Positions 18,835-28,028 of a stretch of 64,000 nt of DNA are shown here, piece by piece. The stretch comes from Bacteroidales bacterium (lineage in GTDB: Bacteria; Bacteroidota; Bacteroidia; Bacteroidales; UBA932): positions 41,282 to 105,281 of the forward strand of contig JAFRRR010000061.1 in the NCBI GenBank assembly GCA_017428035.1, read 5' to 3'. A program made the translations under genes and the position numbers. The number at the start of each line of letters is the position of its first letter. The stretch's first letter is position 1. The notes under the pieces were generated by a model, which searched no databases, had not been told where the DNA came from, and saw nothing but the letters and a program-made list of their open reading frames with translations.

Positions 18835-19838
18835 TATCGGTTATTATAGTCGTTCAGGGCGCGATAGAACGCCTCAATATTCTCGACAGGCACCCCGGGA
18901 GGAATATCGCAGCCTGAAGAAAGGATAAAATTACGGTGAGCGCCGAAATTATCCAGAAGCGATTTAGCCTTATCATAAACGGTTTGGGCATCGGCCATTC
19001 TGAACACGCCGGCAGGATCGAGATTGCCCATCACGAGGACATCTTCCCCACAGCCGGCGAGCGCATCAGCCATATCAATGCTGTTGCCGAAATGATATGC
19101 CATGGCACCGGTAGCCACCATTGCGCCGGTACAGTGCCCCGTGTTGCCACAGTTGTGAAGGATAACCATGAAATTATCATCCTGCACGGCATCGACAATC
19201 TGCTTGACATATTCAGAGGAGAACTGCCGGCAGTCGTTGTCGGACAGAAGGCCTGCCGCCGGCTCGGCCATCACCACGCCATTGGCCCCCGCAGCTTTCA
19301 GCGCCTTGCAATATGAGATAAGGAAGCGGGTGCACTTGTCCAGCAGAACCCGCATGGCATCCGGGTCGATGTAGATACCCATCATCATCTCAGTAATGTC
19401 ATACAGCCTGCCGGCAAGGGAATACGGACCGATACAGCCGGCCAGAACCGGAATGTCGAGGTTCTCGGAAGCCAGCTTTACAGCTTTGAGAATCTGCGGG
19501 ATACGACCGGATTCGACCGGCGGTATCCCCAAAGCGTTTATCTGCTCTGCATCCGCAACCAGACGCCCGACCACGGTTGGGTTTGCATCCTGCTCGAAGT
19601 TGACAGTCGCGCCAAAGGCTTCAGCCTCTACGCTCAGGTCCATGATCATGCACGCTGCCACTTCCGGATAGCGGTCATACAAGGCCTTGATCGCCTCGTA
19701 ATGCACTTCGCCATCGGTAACCGCATCTATTACATGCTTGCCTATCAACTCTATACCGGGATGAGTCATCAGCGGCAGCGCCGGTCGCTTTGGATTGTTC
19801 ATCAGAGCCAAAGCCCACTCTTTCATATTCCGTTTCAT
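18834..19838 (-). CDS. UroD-family cobamide methyltransferase (MtaA-like)
   Basis: A 334-residue member of the uroporphyrinogen decarboxylase superfamily, in the branch of methylcobamide:thiol methyltransferases (MtaA/MtbA) rather than heme enzymes. The zinc-site signature is visible: His228 and Cys230 in LHNCGNT, and Cys310 in SSGCDIPPG. Such enzymes move a methyl group between a substrate or thiol and the cobalt of a corrinoid protein. It lies directly after the corrinoid-protein gene (8 bp) and overlaps the reactivation gene. It shares about the same fold and motifs as the second UroD-family protein upstream; which one demethylates the substrate and which removes the methyl from cobalt is not decidable by eye. 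Confidence 0.88.
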   Translation of the reverse strand: MKRNMKEWALALMNNPKRPALPLMTHPGIELIGKHVIDAVTDGEVHYEAIKALYDRYPEVAACMIMDLSVEAEAFGATVNFEQDANPTVVGRLVADAEQINALGIPPVESGRIPQILKAVKLASENLDIPVLAGCIGPYSLAGRLYDITEMMMGIYIDPDAMRVLLDKCTRFLISYCKALKAAGANGVVMAEPAAGLLSDNDCRQFSSEYVKQIVDAVQDDNFMVILHNCGNTGHCTGAMVATGAMAYHFGNSIDMADALAGCGEDVLVMGNLDPAGVFRMADAQTVYDKAKSLLDNFGAHRNFILSSGCDIPPGVPVENIEAFYRALNDYNNR

Positions 19839-19846
19839 ACTCCAGT

Positions 19847-20485
19847 TTATTGTATGTTCAATAATTGCTTTGCGCAGTGAACAGCCTCATTGGCATTGGC
19901 ACTGTACCCGTCGGCACCGATCTGATCTGCGAATAGTTTGTTGACGGGTGCACCGCCGACCATTATCTTGACCTTTGGCCTGAGTCCGTTCTGGTCCATG
20001 GCATCGATGACTGTTTTCATATAGTTCATGGTGGTTGTCAATAGAGCAGAAAGCGCGAGTATGTCGGCATCATGCTCTTTGACAGCCTTCACAAATGCGT
20101 CGGCGCTCACATTGACGCCCAGGTCTATCACTTCAAAGCCGCAGCCTTCCAGCATCGATGCGACAAGATGCTTGCCGATGTCATGCAAATCACCAAAAAC
20201 AGTTCCAATGACAATCTTGCCTATGGTTACGGATTTCTCGCCGACAAGAAGGGGCTGCACCAGGTTCAACGCGCCCCGCATCGCCCTGGCCGCCATCAGC
20301 AGTTCAGGGACATACGCTTGCTTGTCCTGAAACTTCTGGCCAATTTCCTGCATGGCCGTAATCATATAGTCCGTAATCAGTAGCTGCGGATCCGTGCCCT
20401 CGTCCAGCGCGACCCGGGTCAAATCTACCGCATCGTTCAGCCGTCCTTTGACGATACTGTCTTTAAGTTGTATTAAATCAGCCAT
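19847..20485 (-). CDS. Corrinoid (B12-binding) methyl-carrier protein
   Basis: A 212-residue corrinoid protein of the MtbC/MttC type. The ATG at 20485 (MADLIQLKD) is preferred to the upstream in-frame TTG at 20509, which lies in the previous gene. Residues 1-85 form the helical cap domain; the Rossmann-like B12 domain follows with GDLHDIGKH, where His101 is the lower cobalt ligand in the DxHxxG motif, then the LALSALLTT and VGGAPVN cobalamin-cradling loops. It shuttles a methyl group between two methyltransferases. It sits between cupin and methyltransferase genes with 8-bp gaps on both sides. Confidence 0.93.
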   Translation of the reverse strand: MADLIQLKDSIVKGRLNDAVDLTRVALDEGTDPQLLITDYMITAMQEIGQKFQDKQAYVPELLMAARAMRGALNLVQPLLVGEKSVTIGKIVIGTVFGDLHDIGKHLVASMLEGCGFEVIDLGVNVSADAFVKAVKEHDADILALSALLTTTMNYMKTVIDAMDQNGLRPKVKIMVGGAPVNKLFADQIGADGYSANANEAVHCAKQLLNIQ

Positions 20486-20493
20486 AGTTTCTT

Positions 20494-20925
20494 TTATATC
20501 AGAGCACAATCCGCAACCTGAGCAATACGGCGGTAGGCTTCCTGCAGCTGTTTTTGGGATAACGGCTTGTGCTCCACGTCGTTATTATGGGTATTGTCTT
20601 TTTCGATAATCATTATCTGGCAATCGCGGCTCATAGCGATATTGTGCCAAAGTCCGGCCGGGACGTTGTATGTCACGCCCTGTTTCATGGCCAGATATTC
20701 GAACCGTGGCTCTGCGGTATCGAAGGTAGCGGAAATGAGCACTGCCTTGCCTTTGAAAAGGATGAACACTTCGTCGGTGCAGGCATGCCGCTCCACGTCA
20801 ACAATGTCATTGAGGCCATGGGTTGCCACGTGGTTGAGTTGCGCCACCTGCCACCCATCCCTTATCAGGAACGGGTTGTAGCCTTCTCCTTTGTGGAAAT
20901 ATGTTTCTATGCTCATGGCTGGCAT
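20494..20925 (-). CDS. Cupin-domain protein
   Basis: A small cytoplasmic cupin of 143 residues. Possible metal ligands are His47 and Glu52 (ERHACTDEVF) and His94 (PAGLWHNI), in typical double-motif order. The first ATG at 20925 overlaps the stop of the upstream methyltransferase gene (TGATG), supporting it as the start. Small cupins of this kind are often sugar epimerases, isomerases or lyases, so it may process the demethylated sugar. It is tightly packed between the methyltransferase and corrinoid protein genes. No specific reaction can be assigned. Confidence 0.8.
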   Translation of the reverse strand: MPAMSIETYFHKGEGYNPFLIRDGWQVAQLNHVATHGLNDIVDVERHACTDEVFILFKGKAVLISATFDTAEPRFEYLAMKQGVTYNVPAGLWHNIAMSRDCQIMIIEKDNTHNNDVEHKPLSQKQLQEAYRRIAQVADCALI

Positions 20926-21974
20926 CAGTTTAAGGAGTCAATATACTCACGTGTGCCATATTTCCTGGCAGCTGCGATAAAGGCCTTGAAATTCTCCGGA
21001 GGGGTATTCCGCCCAATCGCGCAGCCGGAGCTGATGATGTGCCCCACCCCGCGGGTTTTGCCCACCAGGTCCTTCACAGCCTGATCCACCTGCTCGGGAG
21101 TACCCAGCACCAGGGGGAAGCTCGGATCGATGTTGCCCATCAGAACAGTGGATTGAGGAAGAACCTGCCTTGCATGCTGCATATCGAGCTCCCAGTCTAC
21201 CTCAAGCACCTTAGCAGCGGTTTTGCCCATATCTTCGATGATGCCATTGGTGTTGCCGCAGATGTGCACGGACATAGGGATGCCGTAGTCCTGGACTTCC
21301 TTGACCAGGTCTATCTCCGGCTGGAGCGCGAATTCGCGATACATTTCCGGAGAAATCAGGTTGGGCCCGGCAAAGGCATCGCCTATCGAGGTAATATCTG
21401 CGCCGGCATCTTTTTGCGCCTTTGCGAAGATGGCGCTCGCCTTGCGGCAGAACGTCAGCACATCGTCTATAAGCTGCTTATCTTCCAGCATCAGGTCCAT
21501 CATGAACTGAGAGGCACCGCGAAGCAGGCAGGCTATGCTGAAAGGCCCCTGGTCAGCCCTGCCCATTATGAAGACATCGTCTCCGAGAGCCTCCCTGAGA
21601 CGGACTGTAGCTTCCAGCCATTCCCCGAGGCGGCCAGAAGATATTGTGGGCAACTGAAGATCATAGATATCCCTGAGATCCTTAAGCAAAGGCTTGCTCT
21701 CATCTACGATAGCCGGTTCATCGTCCCTGAATATCACTTCTGCGCCGATTGCCTCGGCTATGGTAGCATCGTCAAAATCGATGGTGCAACCGTCGTATCC
21801 ATATTTGTCGTGAGAAATGACGTGGGCCTCGGCCATCTTGCGGCCGCTATGGCTTACGTCTCCAATTTTCATCCCGGCTGTCTCAACTGCAAACATAAAA
21901 CTCTGCGGAATCACAGGTAAAATGTCGGGACGCTCGCCCTGCAGCACAGCCATGCATCTTTCTTTTGATGTCAT
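20925..21974 (-). CDS. UroD-family cobamide methyltransferase, first of two
   Basis: A 349-residue UroD-superfamily protein with a zinc-type methyltransferase signature: His237 and Cys239 in VHICGNT and Cys318 in SSGCAIGRNTPPEN. It has no signal peptide. The family covers O-demethylases, methylcobamide:CoM transferases and related enzymes. It overlaps the MFS transporter gene by four bases upstream and the cupin by one base downstream, so the transporter, methyltransferase and cupin are translationally coupled. Together with the second UroD-family protein, the corrinoid protein and the reactivator it completes a two-methyltransferase corrinoid relay. Not HemE: the His/Cys motifs and location speak against heme synthesis. 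Confidence 0.88.
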   Translation of the reverse strand: MTSKERCMAVLQGERPDILPVIPQSFMFAVETAGMKIGDVSHSGRKMAEAHVISHDKYGYDGCTIDFDDATIAEAIGAEVIFRDDEPAIVDESKPLLKDLRDIYDLQLPTISSGRLGEWLEATVRLREALGDDVFIMGRADQGPFSIACLLRGASQFMMDLMLEDKQLIDDVLTFCRKASAIFAKAQKDAGADITSIGDAFAGPNLISPEMYREFALQPEIDLVKEVQDYGIPMSVHICGNTNGIIEDMGKTAAKVLEVDWELDMQHARQVLPQSTVLMGNIDPSFPLVLGTPEQVDQAVKDLVGKTRGVGHIISSGCAIGRNTPPENFKAFIAAARKYGTREYIDSLN

Positions 21975-23131
21975 TCCTTTTCTGTATCTTTTTTAATTAA
22001 AAATGCTATTGCTAAAATACCGGCCAGAACCGCCATCAAAGCCACAAGAGAAGCCCTCTGGCCCATTGCATCGGAAATGATTCCCAACAGCGGCGGAACC
22101 AAGGCGCCGCCGGCCACACCCATGATCATGAGCGCGGATACATCGTTGGCCATATCCTTGTGGGCACTCATGGCTGCTCCGAACACGATAGCGAATATGT
22201 TGGCGCAGAACAGTCCTACCAGGAACAGGCATACCAGCAGAAGAGTCTGATTGTGCCCCAGCGCAAAAACGACCAGGGCAGCCACTCCTGCAGCAACCGT
22301 CACCTTGAGGAAGGCGGCGGGGCGGCAGCGGGTAAGTAGGATCGAGCCCAGAAAAGTACCTATAGTCCTGGCGATATAATATAGACTGCAGCCGAGGCCA
22401 GCCTCTTGGAGCGAAATGCCGAATTGTTCCGTCATGTATTTAGGAACAGTGGTCATAAGACCGATCTCGAAACCAACACTCAGCAGTATTGCGAAAAACA
22501 GCATGATGATGTACGGGTCCGATAGCAGTTTGCGAACCTGTTTCCCGTCGCCCTGGGCGACCTGATCCGTTTCCTTGACAGGAGTCAGTGCCAACCACAG
22601 CAGAGACGCAGCAGTAAGGGTGGCATATATGGGGAAGACCATTTTCCAGTTCCCGAAGAGCCCTACGGCCGCACTGATGATGACGGGGCCGAGCGTGGAT
22701 GATATCGCCTTTATGAATTGGCCGAGGGTTAGCATACTCGTGGTCCGGTCCCCACTGACCACGTCGGTCAGCAGCGGATTGAGCGACACCTGAAGTATAG
22801 TGTTGCCTATTCCCAACAGGGCAAAAGCAGCCAGCACCACCGGGAATGTGTAGCTTATAAGCGGCAGGACCATGGCCACTATGGTAACCGCCGCGCTGAT
22901 GAGGACTGTACTTTTGCGGCCGATTTTGTTCATCAGCTTACCGACCGGCATCGAACATACCGCAAACCAGAAGAAAACCATCATCGGCAGCAGGTTGGCC
23001 GTCTTGTCGTTCAGCGAAAAATCTGCCTTCACATAGCTTGTGGACAGGTTTACCACATCCACAAATCCCATAATGAAGAAGCCGAACAGCACCGGCAGCA
23101 GAGCTGCGTTCCAGCTTTTTACCTTATTCAT
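21971..23131 (-). CDS. MFS sugar transporter
   Basis: Inner-membrane major facilitator of 386 residues with about twelve hydrophobic segments. The loop after helix 2 reads GKLMNKIGRKST, the MFS signature, and LNPLLTDVV with TLGQFIKAI recalls the fucose:H+ symporter (FHS) group. It likely brings a mono- or oligosaccharide released by the periplasmic mannosidases into the cytoplasm. It overlaps GH38 (upstream) and the UroD-family methyltransferase (downstream) by four bases each, placing import directly before methyl transfer. Confidence 0.9.
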   Translation of the reverse strand: MNKVKSWNAALLPVLFGFFIMGFVDVVNLSTSYVKADFSLNDKTANLLPMMVFFWFAVCSMPVGKLMNKIGRKSTVLISAAVTIVAMVLPLISYTFPVVLAAFALLGIGNTILQVSLNPLLTDVVSGDRTTSMLTLGQFIKAISSTLGPVIISAAVGLFGNWKMVFPIYATLTAASLLWLALTPVKETDQVAQGDGKQVRKLLSDPYIIMLFFAILLSVGFEIGLMTTVPKYMTEQFGISLQEAGLGCSLYYIARTIGTFLGSILLTRCRPAAFLKVTVAAGVAALVVFALGHNQTLLLVCLFLVGLFCANIFAIVFGAAMSAHKDMANDVSALMIMGVAGGALVPPLLGIISDAMGQRASLVALMAVLAGILAIAFLIKKDTEKE

Positions 23132-25968
23132 TTCTTGACTTTCAGTTTAAAGGTTTCAATGGCATTGTGGCCAAGGTGGAGCTTCAGGGTTTTCCCGGAG
23201 GTCTCAAGCGTTGCCTGTTCCTCCTCTATCATATTGCACAGCACTACTTTCTCAGCTGCAAAAGGCAGTATGACGGTAATGTCTTTGTCCTGGCCTTCCA
23301 TCTCTACCAGCCTTAATATCACAGCATTGTCCGCATCTGCCTTTTTCATGGTCGAAACCCATACCAAGGGATCGGAAATTGTCATGAAACTCTGTGTGGC
23401 AGCAGCTGTACCATTGTTATTGGTCTTTTCGCAGACATATAGAGGATGGTTCTCCCCCAGCGCCTTTGCATACCCATTCTTCCAGCCTTCTTCGTGGGTG
23501 CTGATACTGAAGTGATAATAATGAGAGCCTGTCTGATGATACCAGTTACCTTCGCCGTGGCAGCTCTTGTGTGACGAGAGCAGTATGCCTTGCAGAACCG
23601 TATAGTTGTCAATCTCTCTGGCTGGATCAATCCAGTCCGCTGCAGCAACGCAGGAAGACATTGTGGCCCCGAATCCGCTGCCGTTGGCCGAGATAAAGTT
23701 CAACACTTCCCTCGGGTGCGTATCGCAAGGACGGAACACATAACTGCCATTCCATGCCCAACCCATAGGAACCTTGTCCAATTCGCTTTCTCCGACTCTG
23801 GATATGGCCATAGGCACCTCATAATGTATATCTGCATCGCTCAGACGCATTTTTAGGGGGAACAAAATGCGCCACTGACGATTATGAGTACCGTCGAAAT
23901 TGAGCAGGTCCACGTCAAAATCTATCTTTTTGACCAAGTTATGGACAGTTATCTTCTGCACCACGGTGGCATTGGGGGTTTCGACCTTGTTTTCGAAAAC
24001 GGCGCACACCGGACCATCCGCCGTCTTTCTCCAGTTTGACTTGTAAGAACTAAGCGACCGACCGCTGCCCGGTGTAATATCGGTTATTCTGCTGAACTCG
24101 CCAGCTCCGTTGCCTGTATATTCACAGTCATACACATCTCCTAACGCATATTTCTCTGTTTCTGCGATGTCGCGGCCCAACTCCTTATCATAAAGTTTGA
24201 CAATACCGCCGTTGCCGAAAACTATATCGTAGTAGCTATTTTCATAATAATTGGAAGACAGGCAGGCTGACTGCATCTTGTCTTTTTTACGTGTAGGCGC
24301 TACGCTATATGTCGCATAACCCATAGGCGGTACTTCTGCAATGAATCTTATCGAATCGCCCTCTGTCTGATGCGCAACAACATTACCCTTAGAATCCTTT
24401 ACGACTACCGACTTTCCATGTGCTGGTATTTTTACAGGCGCTTGGCGGGGAAAAGGCAGATCATTGAAAAGGACATAATCTCCTTTCTTGCCACTAACCT
24501 TCTCGGAAAGGAGTTTCAACTGGCTACACAGCACTTCTTCCCCGACTTTGCTGGCAACTGCGAGAGAATCGCCAAAAATCCGGTCGGTAATCTCGCCATT
24601 TTTGCCGCCTAGTCCATGGTCGGGGTAAATGGAAGCCATCCACCCGCGGTCAAGTTTAGCAGCGGGATAGCCGCAGTCACCATTAACGTGATTCAGCGAA
24701 GAGAAGAATTCAGCAGCCGGCAATAAGACAGAAGCACGGCGTTTTTCCAGAGTCTGATCATAGTGCGCCGGGCCGTGAATATAAACCCAGAGGTTAGGTC
24801 TCTCTCCAGAAATCTGTTCCGGCTTCGCATCCGGTGTGCGCAGTGCGGCCATGAATGATTCCGTACTGGAATATTTGAGCCTTGGCAGGGGAACTTCAGC
24901 CATGTCTGCGATATTGTTCCACTCATTGATGATGGCAGAATATGAACGGGGTTTAGTCGCATCGCAACTCATCAAGACTGCATACACCGGAGGCAGACTA
25001 TATGATTCATAATACGACTCAAGTCTCGAAAGTCTCTTACGAAGTTTTTTGAACGCAGTAAGAGTGTCATCATCAAAAAACTTCCAGAAGAGCGTAGCCC
25101 ATCCATAATTACCGGGGGAATAGATAAACAGACTGGAACCATCCGGCGAATACCAGTCATAATACCCTTCCCCAAATCTGGAAATAAGCATGTTGTCAAC
25201 CCCGCTTTTAGCCAGAATCTGAGGCATCTGCAAAGCTCTTCCCGGCACATCTGCATTGACCGCTGTTATATCGTCACAGCCGGGCAGATTCTCTTTAATC
25301 CACTTACGGCCGAAATATGTCTGCCTTACCAATTGTTCGCCCGATGAAAGGCCTTCATACGGCTGATTGAAGGTAGCTCCCCAGAAGAAACGTTTCTCCT
25401 TATACCTACGAATAACTTCATCTTTCTTCTCTGGGTATGCCTCAAGAAACTCCATGAGATTGAGGGTCTGCTCCATCTCGAAAGTCAGGTCTGGATCTTC
25501 TTCCATACTCTTGAGCGCAGGAATTATGATATCTTCTATACGCTCCCGCCGGCAATAGTCCGGAGTATCCATCCAGGCGATATCTTGATGGGAAGACTGT
25601 ATTATGTGTATTTCTCCACCTTTGAAATATCCCCAGTCGCTGTCAATCGGAGCAGCTATCTTACTGGAGCTGACCAGTGTTTTGCCGTCGGATATCTCCA
25701 GCAGGTTCTCTTTGCCTATCATAGGCATCCAGACTATGAGGCTGTCTTCCCTCGATGTCTTCTCGACTGCGAGCGGAGTCTTGTCTATAGTCAAACTTGC
25801 TTTTCCAAGGGGCTCGGACAAAAGAAGGTATGAGCGGACTTGCAACTTTCCATCCCTTTTCTCATACTGTACCGGTTCGGTGTAATGTACCCCGACTATA
25901 CTCTGGGCAAAGGCCATCAGCGGCCCGGCTATGGCCGCGATTAATGCTACTAATCTTTTATATTTCAT
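23128..25968 (-). CDS. GH38-type alpha-mannosidase-like glycoside hydrolase
   Basis: A secreted 946-residue GH38-like protein with a cleavable signal peptide (residues 1-21, ending AFA). QSSHQDIAWMDTP gives the metal-binding His127 and Asp129; VNADVPG places the candidate nucleophile at Asp240; YIHGPAHYDQ (about 405) is a later His segment. The C-terminal half is beta-rich with TYSVAP and a final QATLETSGKTLKLHLGHNAIETF region, as in GH38 C-terminal domains. It is diverged from the GH38 at 12016-14913 and is not a recent copy. It starts after a strong hairpin and overlaps the transporter gene by four bases. Confidence 0.85.
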   Translation of the reverse strand: MKYKRLVALIAAIAGPLMAFAQSIVGVHYTEPVQYEKRDGKLQVRSYLLLSEPLGKASLTIDKTPLAVEKTSREDSLIVWMPMIGKENLLEISDGKTLVSSSKIAAPIDSDWGYFKGGEIHIIQSSHQDIAWMDTPDYCRRERIEDIIIPALKSMEEDPDLTFEMEQTLNLMEFLEAYPEKKDEVIRRYKEKRFFWGATFNQPYEGLSSGEQLVRQTYFGRKWIKENLPGCDDITAVNADVPGRALQMPQILAKSGVDNMLISRFGEGYYDWYSPDGSSLFIYSPGNYGWATLFWKFFDDDTLTAFKKLRKRLSRLESYYESYSLPPVYAVLMSCDATKPRSYSAIINEWNNIADMAEVPLPRLKYSSTESFMAALRTPDAKPEQISGERPNLWVYIHGPAHYDQTLEKRRASVLLPAAEFFSSLNHVNGDCGYPAAKLDRGWMASIYPDHGLGGKNGEITDRIFGDSLAVASKVGEEVLCSQLKLLSEKVSGKKGDYVLFNDLPFPRQAPVKIPAHGKSVVVKDSKGNVVAHQTEGDSIRFIAEVPPMGYATYSVAPTRKKDKMQSACLSSNYYENSYYDIVFGNGGIVKLYDKELGRDIAETEKYALGDVYDCEYTGNGAGEFSRITDITPGSGRSLSSYKSNWRKTADGPVCAVFENKVETPNATVVQKITVHNLVKKIDFDVDLLNFDGTHNRQWRILFPLKMRLSDADIHYEVPMAISRVGESELDKVPMGWAWNGSYVFRPCDTHPREVLNFISANGSGFGATMSSCVAAADWIDPAREIDNYTVLQGILLSSHKSCHGEGNWYHQTGSHYYHFSISTHEEGWKNGYAKALGENHPLYVCEKTNNNGTAAATQSFMTISDPLVWVSTMKKADADNAVILRLVEMEGQDKDITVILPFAAEKVVLCNMIEEEQATLETSGKTLKLHLGHNAIETFKLKVKK

Positions 25969-26007
25969 GTTCCAATAAGTTGTTTTGTCTGCTCAAGTTG
26001 GTCTGGC

Positions 26008-26047
26008 CAGCCGTGTCGGCCGCCGCAAGTGGCGGCCGGCACGGCTG
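26008..26047. other. Strong intra-operon hairpin without a U-tract
   Basis: In the 128-bp gap between the GxGYxYP and GH38 genes, a 17-bp stem (26008-26024 with 26031-26047, one G-U pair) closes a 6-nt loop. In the direction of transcription it is not followed by a run of U, so it is unlikely to be an efficient intrinsic terminator; it could stabilise mRNA ends, set differential expression, or attenuate. Confidence 0.7.
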
Positions 26048-26096
26048 TCCAAAAACCATCAATTTAAAAAATCAACCAACCATTCAACCAAATATG

Positions 26097-28025
26097 TTAG
26101 AAGTATGTATTCAGATATTTTTCTGTCTGCTCGGGGCGATATTTCATGCGGATTCGCCAGATAAGCTCCTGCATGCAGACAGTCTCGTAGTCGCTGTCCA
26201 GACGGCGGGCACACATTTCGGCTGCGGAGGCACCCCTGATGTCTGTACCCTGGTTTTCTGCAAGTTCATCGTCAGATTCACCCGTATCGGCAAACGAACT
26301 CCATGCGTGAACTATTACGGCAGAGAACGGATTCTTGTCTGCATTCAGCTTGTGCGCGATATAGGTAGGCGAGCCGTCTCTGGTACGGTTCTGACTTCCG
26401 AAGTTCCAGATTGAGTAGCTGACGGTTACCACTGGAATGTCAAAGCCATTCTTGTTGGTCACCCACATTATCTCGCCGCCGGCTTCTGCATAGGACGGAG
26501 CATACTGGATGGCAACGATGCCTTCAAGCTGGTCATTTGCATCCACAAAGGCCTGGTATGCCTCCTTTGCAGCATCTGACTTGGGATCCATCGCAATCTG
26601 CTCCAGTACGGTAATCTTATGCTGGCGCATGTGGGAAGCCACTTTGCCGGCAAGGTCTGCAAGACGTTCCTTTCGGTTTGCAGAAACACCGTAATTGTCG
26701 GCATACCAATATCCGCCGCCGAAGCTTTCTATCAGCGAAGTGTTTTCAGGCTGACTGCTCAGGATAACATCGAACTGCGTAGGGGCAATCTGGGAGATAT
26801 TTGTGGCCGTGATGCCAAAGCCCATCTTTACTTCAGATGCCTTGGGATCGGAATAATAATTCTCCACAAAACCTCTCAACATCCAGCCGGCATGGGCGCC
26901 GTCGGACAAATAGTAAGACACGAAGCGCTTAGTGTCGTTGGTAGAGAAGTCTATGTCATGCGGATCGAATACTTGGGACAGCAAGCCGCTCTGGCGCGCC
27001 TTGTAATTCTTTGCAAACCAAGGCACGTTGAACTCCTGAAGGGCCACCATCATGTTGCCGCTCTGGGATACAGGGTTCACGAAAACGTCCTCATTCACAC
27101 CGACTTCCCAGCCGTAAACCGGAGAGTTCGGCTTGAGCCATGCCAGAACCTCCTTGAAAAGATCGGCATTCTGACCGCCGGCATCTGTATTGTACTTTTT
27201 GTTGATGTTTATCGCAAACAGATTGTTGGCGATTGCAAAATCGGCCATTTCGCCCGTCCATACCGGCATTACCACCAGCGCGCTGTTGTCGCATTTATCC
27301 TTGAACTCGCGCCAGGAATCGGCTGTAGTCTTCTTAGACGCGTCATAGACCATCGTGAAGCCGTTTGCGTCGTAGAAAGCCTTTTCCCTGGCATCCACGA
27401 TGAAGGCACTATAGACATGGGAAGCGACCACTGCGACAACGCCGCTTTCTGGATTGTTCCTTACGTCTGTCAGGACATAGTTCTTGCCCAGATAGTCCAT
27501 CACACCTCCGTCGATGGGGCCGAAACCAGGGTTTGTAAGAGGATTGCCGGTATGTACGAGCCATGTCGGAGAGAGTTGGCACTCTTTCATGAGCGTGCGG
27601 TAGGCACTCCAGCCGTCGTATGTATCAAGCCAGCCGCCGGACACCAGCTTGCCTGCGGCAAGACCCTTGTCCAACAAGGCGGCAAAACTCTGGCTCAGCA
27701 GGTGATATTGCAAGCCGTCGCCATTGACATTCGTGGCGCCGCCGCCGGGGACATCGGGATCGTTTCTGTCCCCTCTCGAAATGCCGAAGAGACCGAAGTT
27801 GGTAATCGGCAGTTTGGGAGTGGGCGCCATCACATCGGGCATCCAGAACTGTCCTTCATCCCTGACGGGATCATACAGATTGGCGTAATATTGAGGAGGG
27901 ACATCGTCTTTACCGGCATTGAATCTCTCATCGTCGAGCGGTGTGTCGTAAAGACGGTCGCAGCAACATGCCACGAGGGCAAATATAGATAATAAAAACA
28001 AATATATCCGTTTCATAGTCAACAT
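26097..28025 (-). CDS. GxGYxYP-family putative glycoside hydrolase lipoprotein
   Basis: A 642-residue lipoprotein (hydrophobic start, Cys cluster ACCCD near residue 20) of the GxGYxYP family, a Bacteroidota family of putative glycoside hydrolases found in utilisation loci. The family motif appears as ESFGGGYWYADNYG near 440-453. It is paralogous to the PUL 2 protein at 46222-48177; both share FVDANDQLEG and an ELIWRIRM/ELIWRVRM C-terminus. The ATG at 28025 lies 3 bp after the SusD stop; an internal ATG at 28016 (MKRIYLF) is an equally good start. It is probably surface-exposed and works with SusC/SusD. No verified activity is known to me. Confidence 0.85.
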   Translation of the reverse strand: MLTMKRIYLFLLSIFALVACCCDRLYDTPLDDERFNAGKDDVPPQYYANLYDPVRDEGQFWMPDVMAPTPKLPITNFGLFGISRGDRNDPDVPGGGATNVNGDGLQYHLLSQSFAALLDKGLAAGKLVSGGWLDTYDGWSAYRTLMKECQLSPTWLVHTGNPLTNPGFGPIDGGVMDYLGKNYVLTDVRNNPESGVVAVVASHVYSAFIVDAREKAFYDANGFTMVYDASKKTTADSWREFKDKCDNSALVVMPVWTGEMADFAIANNLFAININKKYNTDAGGQNADLFKEVLAWLKPNSPVYGWEVGVNEDVFVNPVSQSGNMMVALQEFNVPWFAKNYKARQSGLLSQVFDPHDIDFSTNDTKRFVSYYLSDGAHAGWMLRGFVENYYSDPKASEVKMGFGITATNISQIAPTQFDVILSSQPENTSLIESFGGGYWYADNYGVSANRKERLADLAGKVASHMRQHKITVLEQIAMDPKSDAAKEAYQAFVDANDQLEGIVAIQYAPSYAEAGGEIMWVTNKNGFDIPVVTVSYSIWNFGSQNRTRDGSPTYIAHKLNADKNPFSAVIVHAWSSFADTGESDDELAENQGTDIRGASAAEMCARRLDSDYETVCMQELIWRIRMKYRPEQTEKYLNTYF

Positions 28026-28028
28026 GTT

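Noticed and set aside
20485..20509. TTG at 20509 as start of the corrinoid protein gene
   Set aside because: It lies inside the end of the cupin gene and would add residues not expected in the family; the ATG at 20485 gives a normal N-terminus.
18834..21974. The two UroD proteins as heme-pathway uroporphyrinogen decarboxylases
   Set aside because: Both have His-x-Cys...Cys zinc-site motifs and adjoin a corrinoid protein and a MetH-type reactivator; HemE lacks these and would not be duplicated in a PUL.
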